Below are positions 1 through 7,212 of a DNA stretch of 45,312 bases, in pieces (the stretch's first letter is position 1; each line of letters starts with the position of its first letter). The stretch is from the NCBI RefSeq assembly GCF_002257705.1, contig NZ_LSLK01000067.1, positions 1 to 45,312 on the forward strand, in the 5' to 3' direction. The notes under the pieces were generated by a model, which saw only the letters and a list, made by a program, of their open reading frames with translations, was not told the DNA's origin and did no database searches. A program made the translations under genes and the position numbers. This DNA is from Sporomusa silvacetica DSM 10669. Its GTDB lineage: Bacteria; Bacillota; Negativicutes; Sporomusales; Sporomusaceae.

Positions 1-28
1 TAGACATTTATTCGCTCTATGAACATAC

Positions 29-70
29 AAAAAACCCGATACGGACTTTTTAATAGTGTCCATTATCGGG
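29..70 (-). terminator. Rho-independent terminator, minus strand
   Basis: CCCGATA at 35-41 pairs with TATCGGG at 64-70, with a further GGAC/GTCC pairing inside. Read on the minus strand the hairpin is followed by six T (29-34). It would end minus-strand transcription coming from the 251-592 ORF or from degenerate sequence in 71-250. Confidence 0.65.
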
Positions 71-250
71 GTACCGGTTCACGCTCAAACAGTACGGATT
101 TTTTAACGGAATACCGCCCGGCTTTTCTCCTGCGGAACGCTTTTTCCGGCAAAGGCCGAAGGATTACGGGAGTTACGAGGGTTGCCTTCACCCTAACACT
201 CAACTCTTTCTAGGGACAAGTGACCTGTCCCCTGTCCCCTGTCCCGTCAA
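71..250. other. Gene-free stretch with a GGGACA palindrome and CTGTCCC tandem
   Basis: I see no convincing gene here; a 64-codon plus-strand open frame starting at position 19 has no family resemblance. An imperfect palindrome GGGACAAGTGACCTGTCCC lies at 213-231. It runs directly into three CTGTCCC units with period 7 (225-231, 232-238, 239-245). Such GGGACA/TGTCCC palindromes are typical of dispersed extragenic repeats, but only this copy is seen in the window. Confidence 0.5.
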
Positions 251-526
251 TTATCCTCCCAACAAACCTCTGCTAACTTCCATTTTGCTTGGCTTTATTT
301 CTTTTAGATAACCATACCATCTCGTATCTCCTATACTCTCCATTTTGACAGTCACTGTTTTATCTTCAATTAAGTTAGGATCATTTTCATCCACTTCTAC
401 CATGTAACGATAAGAATACATATTCCCATTGACAGGTAATTTTTCATTAGAAAGCCAAATACCGGGTATTCCGCATAATCGAGGATCTTCTTCACGGGTA
501 CGATTTTTTCCAAACATTGGAATCAA
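251..526 (-). CDS. Hypothetical protein, probably 5'-truncated or with mis-set start
   Basis: I do not recognise this 91-residue protein. The given start is a TTG with no clear ribosome binding site, and an ATG follows three codons later. The same frame stays open upstream to 589 with no ATG, GTG or TTG, and it encodes a plausible segment (LYHFSNEEYEILIPMFG) before a stop at 590-592. The N-terminus therefore looks lost through truncation or a frameshift, or it uses a rare ATT start. The protein is charged, with no signal peptide or membrane segment. It sits about 120 bases downstream of the TIR gene on the same strand, in an accessory-looking stretch, so a link to defence is possible but not shown. 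Confidence 0.4.
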   Translation of the reverse strand: MIPMFGKNRTREEDPRLCGIPGIWLSNEKLPVNGNMYSYRYMVEVDENDPNLIEDKTVTVKMESIGDTRWYGYLKEIKPSKMEVSRGLLGG

Positions 527-643
527 AATCTCATATTCTTCATTTGAAAAATGATATAGTTTCCCATTCCAATTATCAGATTCGCCTATTTATCTTTATA
601 CCTTATCATTTACATTTTTGTATATATTTCAAATACTTACAAA

Positions 644-1090
644 TCATAAAATAGTCAGGCGTTGGTTAATAAAACCCGCAATTGCTTGAGGCGTTTTCTT
701 CGTAGCATCAATATAGCCATCTGTGTTAAAAACACCATCCACATGTTCTAAATCCATACGTACGTACATTATTCTCTTAAGTTCCTTACTCATGATAAAA
801 TCTCTAACTGCTTTAAATTCAAGCCCACACCACTTTTTTTCCTGATACTTTCCAGATAAAAACACAACAATTAATTTAGAGCGATTTTTGTATATATCCT
901 GTAAAAGAAAATCTAATCCTGGCCTTGCAAGTTGGCTCTCATAATCATTGTCATAAAAAACACGATTCGTACCTAAGATTTTTTCAAGTTCTCTTACCAC
1001 CTGCTCTACAAAATCACGTGACTCCCCAGCAAAAGTAACTGCAACATCAAAATTATGGTGTTCTATATCTATAATTTTGCTGCACACCAT
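644..1090 (-). CDS. TIR-like domain protein (C-terminal part of a split TIR gene)
   Basis: This 148-residue protein carries a TIR/TIR_2-type fold. It opens with FDVAVTFAGE (first beta strand), has an FYD loop, then ARPGLDFLLQDIY and the KLIVVFLSGKY strand followed by KKWCGLE, where the Glu fits the position of the TIR NADase glutamate. Family knowledge: bacterial TIR domains often cleave NAD in anti-phage or toxin systems. The start ATG at 1088-1090 lies inside the preceding ORF, with AAAGGGG about 11 bases upstream, so independent translation is possible. The N-terminal partner is the ORF at 1053-1499 and the two overlap by 38 bases in a +1 relation. In proteins I recall with this layout both halves form one chain, so a frameshift is likely. 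Confidence 0.65.
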   Translation of the reverse strand: MVCSKIIDIEHHNFDVAVTFAGESRDFVEQVVRELEKILGTNRVFYDNDYESQLARPGLDFLLQDIYKNRSKLIVVFLSGKYQEKKWCGLEFKAVRDFIMSKELKRIMYVRMDLEHVDGVFNTDGYIDATKKTPQAIAGFINQRLTIL

Positions 1091-1499
1091 CTACAATAAT
1101 TCCCCTTTCACCCAACTCTTTAAACAAATCAACCTTTTTAACAGCCCAATGGGTTCTAGTTAATTCCCATCCTCTAAAATCCAATTCAAAGCTCATTGAT
1201 TCAAAAATTTCTTTCGGAATCGTAATATCCATTTTCTCGAATGTTATTCTCACTTGATCTTGCCTTTTCACAATATCGGTAATATAACCAATACTCGCAT
1301 CTTTCTCATAACCTTTCTCATAAGCAAATATACATGGCAATTTCTTAAGTTCTTCAATTTCATTTTCGCCAAGACTAATAAATCTTTTAACAAGGTCATC
1401 ATCTGTATATTCTTTTATACAACGCACTAGCGGAAAATATGTTGTATTTGTTTTCCAAGCTTCATCATCACCCGAAATAAATAGGTTATACAATTCCAT
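1053..1499 (-). CDS. N-terminal domain of the split TIR protein
   Basis: This 148-residue protein starts MELYNLFISGDDEAW and ends shortly after ELTRTHWAVKKVDLF. As far as I recall, this type of N-terminal region precedes TIR domains in single-chain bacterial proteins, where the THWA-KDVDL segment leads into the TIR fold. Here the frame runs off into a short unrelated tail (QNYRYRTP) and stops, while the TIR domain continues in the +1 frame. Removing one A from the A4 run around 1075 would join the frames smoothly. It may be a natural frameshift mutation, a sequencing error, programmed frameshifting, or two translationally coupled genes. The N-terminal domain's function is unknown to me; a sensing role would be a guess. 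Confidence 0.55.
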   Translation of the reverse strand: MELYNLFISGDDEAWKTNTTYFPLVRCIKEYTDDDLVKRFISLGENEIEELKKLPCIFAYEKGYEKDASIGYITDIVKRQDQVRITFEKMDITIPKEIFESMSFELDFRGWELTRTHWAVKKVDLFKELGERGIIVDGVQQNYRYRTP

Positions 1500-1926
1500 T
1501 CATTTATACATCCCTTCTATACCTATGTCATCTACAAAAATAGTTTTCAGCCTCACATCATAGCAATACTTACAAATAATTTAATTTTTTATGGATATAT
1601 TATAGCATGTATGGAATATTTTAGTTAACCTGGAGGACAAAGAATGTCATCTCATACTATATGGTATTTACACATCCATTTAGAGTGTGACAAACTGTGC
1701 GCCTTTGTGGCCATTTACAATCACCTTTCCTTCGCTATAATTTTGGCTTGATCACCTACATTATAGCAAACAAGGTGATTTTTTTTGTATAACTTCCGTT
1801 TCCGCACTCGCATAGCGGGTGGTTTATTGTGGAGCGCAAAATGCACGCGCTCCACTGGCTGAAGCCAATAAAAATATAAGCAAAAGGACTGATCGTCTTA
1901 ACGATCAGTCCTTTTTATTCTAAATA
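1500..1926. other. Intergenic region, no gene seen
   Basis: No supported coding sequence. A weak terminator-like hairpin lies at 1751-1756/1774-1779 (ATCACC/GGTGAT) followed by T8 on the plus strand. A strong bidirectional terminator is annotated separately at 1882-1915. The left part is AT-rich and may hold the TIR gene promoter, but I could not place -35/-10 boxes with confidence. Confidence 0.4.
1882..1915 (-). terminator. Terminator of the larA-like/uxaA-like operon
   Basis: A perfect 15-bp stem (1882-1896 with 1901-1915) and a 4-base loop, core AGGACTGATCGT. T-rich sequence flanks it in both directions, so it can act on either strand. It lies 11 bases past the stop of the LarA-like gene. 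Confidence 0.85.
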
Positions 1927-3201
1927 CTATAAACCTAATAGATTACCAGCCTCATCAAACTCCATCTCCATCAGCTCGCCACAAATTTCAATATCCGGGT
2001 TGGCCTGAGCTTCTGGTAATAAAGCTTCAGAAATAATGATTTCTCCTATATGGAGAGTGTCTTTTATCCTAACCAGTTTTATTTTTGACATATCGCGGGC
2101 ATTGCAGGTTTTAACTGCAGTGAGCAGTGCTTCCCGGTCATCAGCCAACATCATCGGCATACGGGCAGGCCCAGGTGTCGTGTTTGTTATTAAATTAGAA
2201 TAGGTGTAATCAAAATCTACTTTATTAAACAGTTTACGGGTAGTATAATCCGCAACCCCAACCCCGCAAGCATTACCATTGGTCTCTTTTGTCAAATCAA
2301 GCACTACAACTTTGTTAGCATCCAAACCACCGCTGGCATAGGGCGTGGGGAAACGTCCGGTTATATTCGGATCCATACCGTCACCAGATATTTCCTTGCC
2401 TATTTGGTCGACAACAAGAATATCAATTGGATCAAATAGTATCCGCGGCATATTGGCTTTAGCCTGAGGCAGCAGTTGCTGGTCTACTTCCATGATTTTC
2501 TCTGCCGGTACTGCTACCAATGTGGAGATCTTATCATAGGCGTTCTCAACAGTTGCGATACCAAATAACACCTTGCAACAGGCAAGTTTCACCTTAGCCA
2601 TTTCAAAAACATGTTCGGCCATATGCTTGAAACTATACATGTGACAAGTTTCTGCACCTTTTTGCTTACCAAGACCAATGGTAAGCATTTTTGCCAAACC
2701 GCTTTCGCAGGGACCCCGGTAAGCAGTATGTGGTTTTATCCGGTTGATAATTACAATCCCATCTGCTTCATAGGCGTTTTTATCTATATGCACCGCAAGT
2801 CCATTATTGATCTTGCCAATTTCAACAACTTCCATCGATGAGATAATTGGACAGCCAACACTCGCTTCAGTAACGCCAAGATTAGCTAATACCTTCGCTT
2901 GTCCGGCAGCAGTAGCGCCACCGTGGCTGCCCATGGCCGGGACAACGAAAGGTTCGCCGCTGCGCTGTTTGATTTCTGCTACCGTCAGCCGAACCAGCTC
3001 AGGGATCTTGTCCATGCCCCTGCTGCCTACGGCGATAGCAATACGCATACCTGGTTTTACCCTGTCCCCGATATCTGCTTTGGCAAACTCCTGGTGCATA
3101 GTTGCTGGTATGTCGCTGATTTCTGTTACCTTAAATTTCTGGCGGATTTTTACTACCCGCGGTAGCTGTATTCCCTTCAACAATTGTTGTATAATCCCCA
3201 T
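1927..3201 (-). CDS. LarA-like protein (lactate racemase N-domain family)
   Basis: A 424-residue protein of the Lar_N (DUF2088) family, which includes the nickel-pincer lactate racemase LarA. Family marks are the glycine-rich PAMGSHGGATAAGQ segment near residue 90 and NRIKPHTAYRG near 155. The protein is cytosolic in appearance, with no signal peptide. Sequence alone cannot assign true racemase activity: many LarA homologues act on other 2-hydroxy acids, and I see no larB, larC or larE nearby. It is the last gene of a three-gene sigma-54 operon behind the split UxaA-type dehydratase (28-base gap). A job in epimerising or handling a hydroxy or sugar acid before or after dehydration is therefore a reasonable inference. 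AAGGAGA precedes the ATG start. Confidence 0.8.
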   Translation of the reverse strand: MGIIQQLLKGIQLPRVVKIRQKFKVTEISDIPATMHQEFAKADIGDRVKPGMRIAIAVGSRGMDKIPELVRLTVAEIKQRSGEPFVVPAMGSHGGATAAGQAKVLANLGVTEASVGCPIISSMEVVEIGKINNGLAVHIDKNAYEADGIVIINRIKPHTAYRGPCESGLAKMLTIGLGKQKGAETCHMYSFKHMAEHVFEMAKVKLACCKVLFGIATVENAYDKISTLVAVPAEKIMEVDQQLLPQAKANMPRILFDPIDILVVDQIGKEISGDGMDPNITGRFPTPYASGGLDANKVVVLDLTKETNGNACGVGVADYTTRKLFNKVDFDYTYSNLITNTTPGPARMPMMLADDREALLTAVKTCNARDMSKIKLVRIKDTLHIGEIIISEALLPEAQANPDIEICGELMEMEFDEAGNLLGL

Positions 3202-3229
3202 TAGCAGCTTCTCCTTTTCTCACATCTTT

Positions 3230-4393
3230 CTACATCGTTGGGCCAATTCGCATAATCGCAAAATCGTTATGCCCCAATACTTCAGCCTTCGTAACTTTTC
3301 CGGAAGCAACCTCCAACATTTCAGCAACTATCCGTTTTCCGACCTCTTGAACAGTTTCATCACCAGTTATGACTGTACCGGCATTGAGATCCATATTATC
3401 GCTCATTCTTTGGAACATAGCCGAATTGGTAGCAACTTTAATGGTAGGTGCAATCGGCGACCCGGTAGGAGTGCCACGGCCGGTGGTAAATACACAAATA
3501 TGGCAACCACCTGCTACCATTCCAGTCAATTGTTCAATATCATTACCAGGAGTATTCATAAAGACAAGCCCCTTGGTAGTCACCTTTTCCGCCCAGTCAA
3601 TAACGGCTTGCAACGGTCGCGACCCACCCTTATACACACAGCCCAGAGACTTTTCTTCGATTGAGGATAGCCCGCCCTCTATATTGCCTGGCGTCGGATT
3701 ACTGCCTCGCATATCTACTCCCATTTGTTTGGCAGACTCTTCAAAGCCCTTAATAGTGGCATAACACTTCTCTTTCACAGCCTCATTAATTGCCCGTTCG
3801 GCAATAATATGATCAGCCCCAATTAGTTCGGCGGTTTCGGCAAGTATTGACGTGCCACCAGCATCGATTAAGATATCACTAGCTACACCCAATGCTGGAT
3901 TGCCTGATAGCCCGGAACAGGCATCAGAACCGCCGCATTCTGTTCCCAGAATTAGTTCTGCTGCATCAATAGGCTCACGTTTTAGCATCGACGCTTCAAT
4001 CACCATATTCTGAGCAGCCGCTGCACCAGCTTGTATGGATTTAAGCGAGCCGCCCTCGTCTTGAATAATAATGGTATGCACAGGTTTGTACGGACATTGC
4101 TTTTTGATTGCCGCTGCCACATCCTGCGCACGTATTACTTCACATCCCAGACCAACAACGACTATCCCGTAGACGTTAGGATGAATACCATGGCCGATAA
4201 AAGCACGTGTTGTCTGCTCAGCATCTGCCCCCAACTGCGAACAACCATGTTGGTGTTCCACCCAGGTAGTTCCTTTTACATTTGCCGCAATACCTCGCGC
4301 CACTTGGTTGGCACAATTTACTGTTGGTAAAACCAATACATGATTGCGAATTCCCACCGTTTTATCCGGACGGCGATATCCCATAAAATTCAT
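3230..4393 (-). CDS. UxaA-family dehydratase large subunit
   Basis: A 387-residue protein matching the C-terminal catalytic domain of the altronate/galactarate dehydratase (UxaA/GarD) family, also represented by the large subunit of (2R)-sulfolactate sulfo-lyase (SuyB). It starts GYRRPDKTVGIRNHVLVLPT, typical of the family. It contains EHQHGCSQLG, ILGTECGGSDACSGLSGNPA (metal/cluster region) and FTTGRGTPTGSPIAPTIKV. These enzymes remove water, or sulfite in the SuyAB case, from a 2,3-substituted acid using a metal cofactor. The separate SAF-domain subunit is encoded just upstream (23-base gap). The substrate is not set by sequence: altronate, another sugar acid, sulfolactate or an unknown hydroxy acid are all possible. 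AGGAG lies nine bases before the ATG. Confidence 0.85.
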   Translation of the reverse strand: MNFMGYRRPDKTVGIRNHVLVLPTVNCANQVARGIAANVKGTTWVEHQHGCSQLGADAEQTTRAFIGHGIHPNVYGIVVVGLGCEVIRAQDVAAAIKKQCPYKPVHTIIIQDEGGSLKSIQAGAAAAQNMVIEASMLKREPIDAAELILGTECGGSDACSGLSGNPALGVASDILIDAGGTSILAETAELIGADHIIAERAINEAVKEKCYATIKGFEESAKQMGVDMRGSNPTPGNIEGGLSSIEEKSLGCVYKGGSRPLQAVIDWAEKVTTKGLVFMNTPGNDIEQLTGMVAGGCHICVFTTGRGTPTGSPIAPTIKVATNSAMFQRMSDNMDLNAGTVITGDETVQEVGKRIVAEMLEVASGKVTKAEVLGHNDFAIMRIGPTM

Positions 4394-4416
4394 CGTTTAT
4401 CACTCCTATAATTTTT

Positions 4417-4716
4417 TTATTTACTGACCAAGTCGCCGCGCCCACGACAGCCTACTATATTGTGTACATGGGTATGCTGCCCTGCCGTTATGTCGGTAGT
4501 TGCCATCCCGATAACTTCACCATACTTAATAATTTTTTCGTCCTTTGCGATAGCCTTAATGGCTACTTTATGTCCAAAAGGAATTCGATTTGTAACATGC
4601 AGGGTTACTGTTTCACCATCAACATTGATTGCAATATCTGAGCCTGCTTCAACATCCTCGGTCACAGTTGCAACATTGTCTTTGTTCTTCATAACTATGG
4701 CTTTGAATTTATTCAT
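4417..4716 (-). CDS. UxaA-family dehydratase small subunit (SAF domain)
   Basis: A 99-residue single-domain SAF protein equivalent to the N-terminal domain of UxaA or the small subunit SuyA. Visible marks are the NVDGETVTLHVTNRIPFGHK stretch, where GHK is typical, KYGEVIGMAT and the C-terminal AGQHTHVHN motif. In fused UxaA proteins this domain precedes the large domain; here it is a separate first gene of the operon, with the large subunit directly downstream. GGAGGAAAG precedes the ATG. The operon is driven by a recognisable sigma-54 promoter about 60-75 bases upstream, so expression should depend on the PrpR-type activator encoded next door. Confidence 0.85.
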   Translation of the reverse strand: MNKFKAIVMKNKDNVATVTEDVEAGSDIAINVDGETVTLHVTNRIPFGHKVAIKAIAKDEKIIKYGEVIGMATTDITAGQHTHVHNIVGCRGRGDLVSK

Positions 4717-4774
4717 AACTTTCCTCCAAAACTCATTTATTCACTGTGAGTAATTAGTCTCATTCCATAGTAAT

Positions 4775-4790
4775 AGCAAGTTCCATGCCA
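4775..4790 (-). promoter_or_regulatory. Sigma-54 (-24/-12) promoter of the uxaA-like operon
   Basis: The minus strand reads TGGCATGGAACTTGCT, matching the TGGCAYG-N4-TTGCW consensus with the invariant GG (-24) and GC (-12) ten bases apart. The predicted start is near 4764, leaving a 5' leader of about 48 bases before the SAF-subunit ATG at 4716. The adjacent gene encodes a sigma-54-dependent activator. Confidence 0.85.
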
Positions 4791-4903
4791 AGCTTGTCTC
4801 TCTTGTTTTACGACTTCAGCCATAGGCGCTCAGGCCTGGATTCACTGCTCTGGCCTCAATAGTCATTCAAGCTGTGGAGTATACGATCTGCCAGTCGCAG
4901 CGC

Positions 4904-4935
4904 AACAGATTGTTTCAGATTAACATGTTGTTTCA
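4904..4935 (-). promoter_or_regulatory. Candidate activator-binding repeats upstream of the sigma-54 promoter
   Basis: Two 14-base copies of AACAnnTTGTTTCA (4904-4917 and 4922-4935) match at 12 of 14 positions and start 18 bases apart. They lie about 115-145 bases upstream of the -24 element, between the activator gene and the promoter. This is the usual distance for an upstream activating sequence. The binding role is inferred. Confidence 0.5.
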
Positions 4936-4955
4936 TTATTTGTTCCACTATATAT

Positions 4956-6821
4956 TCATTGCCGCAGCTTTCGCCACAAGGTGGTGCGGCTAATTCCCAA
5001 CCGTTGGGCAGTCCGCGTATAATTATATTTTTCCTCAAACAATACTTGTTCAATTTCATGCCTTGCCACGTCGTCCCGCACAGCAGTATTTGCAGTGTCA
5101 TTCGCAACAGGTCCGCAAGTAGCCAATTCCTGGCGAACCATCATTTCCTCAATATATGGTCCTGCCGCAAGCAGCTTTACCCTTTCAATAACATTCTCCA
5201 ATTCGCGAATATTACCCCGCCAAAATTGCTTCTGCAAGAATTTCACCGCAGAGTCGGTAATTCCCACGATATTGCTGCGCGGAGATTTTTCCAAAAAGCT
5301 CTGTATCAACTCAGGGATATCCTCCACCCGCTCTCTGAGGGGTGGAATATGCAGCCGCAAAACATCTAAGCGGTAGTACAAATCAACCCGAAATTTTTTT
5401 TCGTCAACTAATTGCATCATATCTTGATTAGTTGCTGACAATATGCGTACATTTACCGGAATAAGCCCTTCAGCCCCTAATCGCATTACTTCTTTTTCTT
5501 GCAAAACTCGTAATAGCCTGGCCTGCAAGGATAAAGGCATTTCACCAATCTCGTCTAAAAAAATAGTTCCACCATGCGCGACCTCGAACAAGCCGGACTT
5601 TCCGCCTTTTTTCGCTCCTGTAAATGCTCCTTCCTCATAACCAAAAAGCTCACTTTCCAACAAAGATTCTGGCAGTGCAGCACAGTTTATTGCTACAAAT
5701 GGCCCTGTCTTCCGTTGACTTAAGTTATGAATACTCTGCGCGACCCGTTCTTTGCCAGTACCAGATTCACCGGTTATCAGTACAGTCGCGTCATTAGCCG
5801 CATATTGCCGCACACGTTCTTTAACAACTTTCATCTGTGGTGAAGCAGCACTTATTTGTTCCAGATGAAACCTAGCCACAAGGCCCTTCTTATTCAATTT
5901 TTGCCGCACAACCTGTTCAAAATACTGCAATTGCGTGACATCCTGCACATTCGCAATAGCCCCGACGATGTCCTCGCCCAGCTTAATGGGAATTCGTTTT
6001 ATTGCAAAAACTCGGTTGTTTATACTCCGTACGCTTTCCTGTTCACACTTATCACCTGTTAGGCAATCCCGCAAACCATCATCAGGAATAATGTCACCAA
6101 TCTTCCTACCGATAACCTCGGCGCTTTGAATTTGATACATTCGTTCTATGGCCGGGTTTAAAATAGTAACCTGTTCATTTTTATCAATAGCAATGATTCC
6201 GTCAGCAGTAGCATCAATAATTGTACGAAACAGTTCTGCCTTTTCCCTTTCGCGCCGGCGAACATCGGCAAGCTTGATGGCTTCAATAATAGCTTTGTTT
6301 ACAGACTCTACCGCTGATTCAATTAGTCCCACCTTTAGGCCTCGTTCAATAAGCAGCCTAGCCGATGAAGCGTCACCCAGAAAGGTGTTAATACCTTGAC
6401 GGCAGGCTGTTTCAATCATTTCCTCAGCAATCATCTCGTTTTCTACAAAAATCTCATGGATAGGTATACCGATCAAATCGCCTAGTTTCTCGCACTCAAA
6501 CAAAAAGCGCCGCATAAATACCACACCCACCGTACCCGAAACATGACCAACACTTTTTAAAGCCCTAAGAATATCAAAGGCGGTAACTTGAATCTCTACT
6601 ACCGGAACATCCACATGATTGGCAATCAAAGTCGCTGTCGCCCCGCGACTAATGATGACATCTGTACCTCTTTTTACAGCCTGGTAGGCTTGCTCTAACC
6701 CGGTTTCCAAGAGACCAGGTACTATTTCTATTTCTCCCCACCAATTAAAATCTTGTTTTGCCAACACTTCATTGGCAGTATCCATGATATTATCCATAGG
6801 AGCAATAATAGTAATCTTCAT
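4956..6821 (-). CDS. Sigma-54-dependent transcriptional activator (PrpR_N, PAS, AAA+, Fis HTH)
   Basis: Domains in order: PrpR_N effector-sensing domain (first ~190 residues, with ISRGATATLI and a LIESG-like segment), a PAS domain (about 200-310, DGIIAIDKN), and the AAA+ domain. The AAA+ domain shows Walker A GESGTGKE, the sigma-54 contact loop GAFTGA and Walker B GTIFLDEIGE. A Fis-type helix-turn-helix closes the protein (TAQRLGISRTTLWRKL). An upstream in-frame ATG at 6860 exists. I prefer the ATG at 6819-6821 because AAGAGG lies eight bases before it and MKITIIAPM is the usual PrpR_N beginning. PrpR_N domains typically bind small carboxylates or acyl-CoA pathway intermediates. The gene is followed by the split dehydratase operon on the same strand with its own sigma-54 promoter, so it most likely activates that operon. 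Confidence 0.92.
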   Translation of the reverse strand: MKITIIAPMDNIMDTANEVLAKQDFNWWGEIEIVPGLLETGLEQAYQAVKRGTDVIISRGATATLIANHVDVPVVEIQVTAFDILRALKSVGHVSGTVGVVFMRRFLFECEKLGDLIGIPIHEIFVENEMIAEEMIETACRQGINTFLGDASSARLLIERGLKVGLIESAVESVNKAIIEAIKLADVRRREREKAELFRTIIDATADGIIAIDKNEQVTILNPAIERMYQIQSAEVIGRKIGDIIPDDGLRDCLTGDKCEQESVRSINNRVFAIKRIPIKLGEDIVGAIANVQDVTQLQYFEQVVRQKLNKKGLVARFHLEQISAASPQMKVVKERVRQYAANDATVLITGESGTGKERVAQSIHNLSQRKTGPFVAINCAALPESLLESELFGYEEGAFTGAKKGGKSGLFEVAHGGTIFLDEIGEMPLSLQARLLRVLQEKEVMRLGAEGLIPVNVRILSATNQDMMQLVDEKKFRVDLYYRLDVLRLHIPPLRERVEDIPELIQSFLEKSPRSNIVGITDSAVKFLQKQFWRGNIRELENVIERVKLLAAGPYIEEMMVRQELATCGPVANDTANTAVRDDVARHEIEQVLFEEKYNYTRTAQRLGISRTTLWRKLRQ

Positions 6822-7212
6822 AAAACCCGCCTCTTTTTCGACTCCAACGCTATCGACCATTAACGAAAGTACTCCGCTTGATCAAGTGCATTATTTGTTA
6901 TTATATTTCTATCGGCGAATCGCTATTCCTTTCTGTACCTACCATAAACTTCATAGCTTCATCGTTTAGCATGAAGTTTGAGTATAAGAAAAGACTTGGC
7001 TTGTGCCAAGTCTTTTCGGACGGCCGAATTGCTATGCCATCCATGGCGCAATCGGCACTAGCGCCATCCGGGCGCGTCGCCGGCAGAAGCCGCCTGTGCC
7101 CTTTAGGGGTATAGGCGTTCTATCCAGGGAAAGTTATACTTTCCATCTGGATAAAATAAGCCCCGGTATAACCGGGGCAAAACAAGCTGACAGCATTGTC
7201 TTAGGGTTCACA
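6822..7212. other. Intergenic region with three hairpins, no gene seen
   Basis: No supported gene. Hairpins: AAAAGACTTGGC/GCCAAGTCTTTT at 6989-7000/7005-7016, ATCCAG/CTGGAT at 7122-7152 with GGAAAGT/ACTTTCC inside, and GCCCCGGT/ACCGGGGC at 7160-7167/7171-7178. The last is followed on the minus strand by a T-rich tract and is the likely terminator of the fumarate reductase operon. The stretch 7017-7110 is GC-rich with several short palindromes that I cannot assign to a known RNA family. Confidence 0.5.
7160..7178 (-). terminator. Terminator of the fumarate reductase operon
   Basis: GCCCCGGT/ACCGGGGC with a 3-base loop, followed on the minus strand by TTATTTT. It lies 35 bases past the stop codon at 7213. 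Confidence 0.75.

Noticed and set aside
19..213. 64-codon open frame on the plus strand at the window start
   Set aside because: No ribosome binding site, no family resemblance, and it crosses a clear minus-strand terminator hairpin.
2807..3664. Long plus-strand frame of 285 codons opposite the LarA-like and dehydratase genes
   Set aside because: Antisense shadow of two well-supported genes, with no ribosome binding site or family match.
4856..5107. 83-codon minus-strand frame overlapping the end of the sigma-54 activator
   Set aside because: Its first half is the activator's helix-turn-helix read in another frame. The tail looks protein-like but holds the two candidate activator repeats, and there is no start site. 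A frameshifted activator C-terminus was considered but the annotated end already completes the Fis-type helix-turn-helix.
6822..7212. Riboswitch or structured RNA in the GC-rich stretch 7017-7110
   Set aside because: Several short palindromes are present but no known aptamer signature could be matched.
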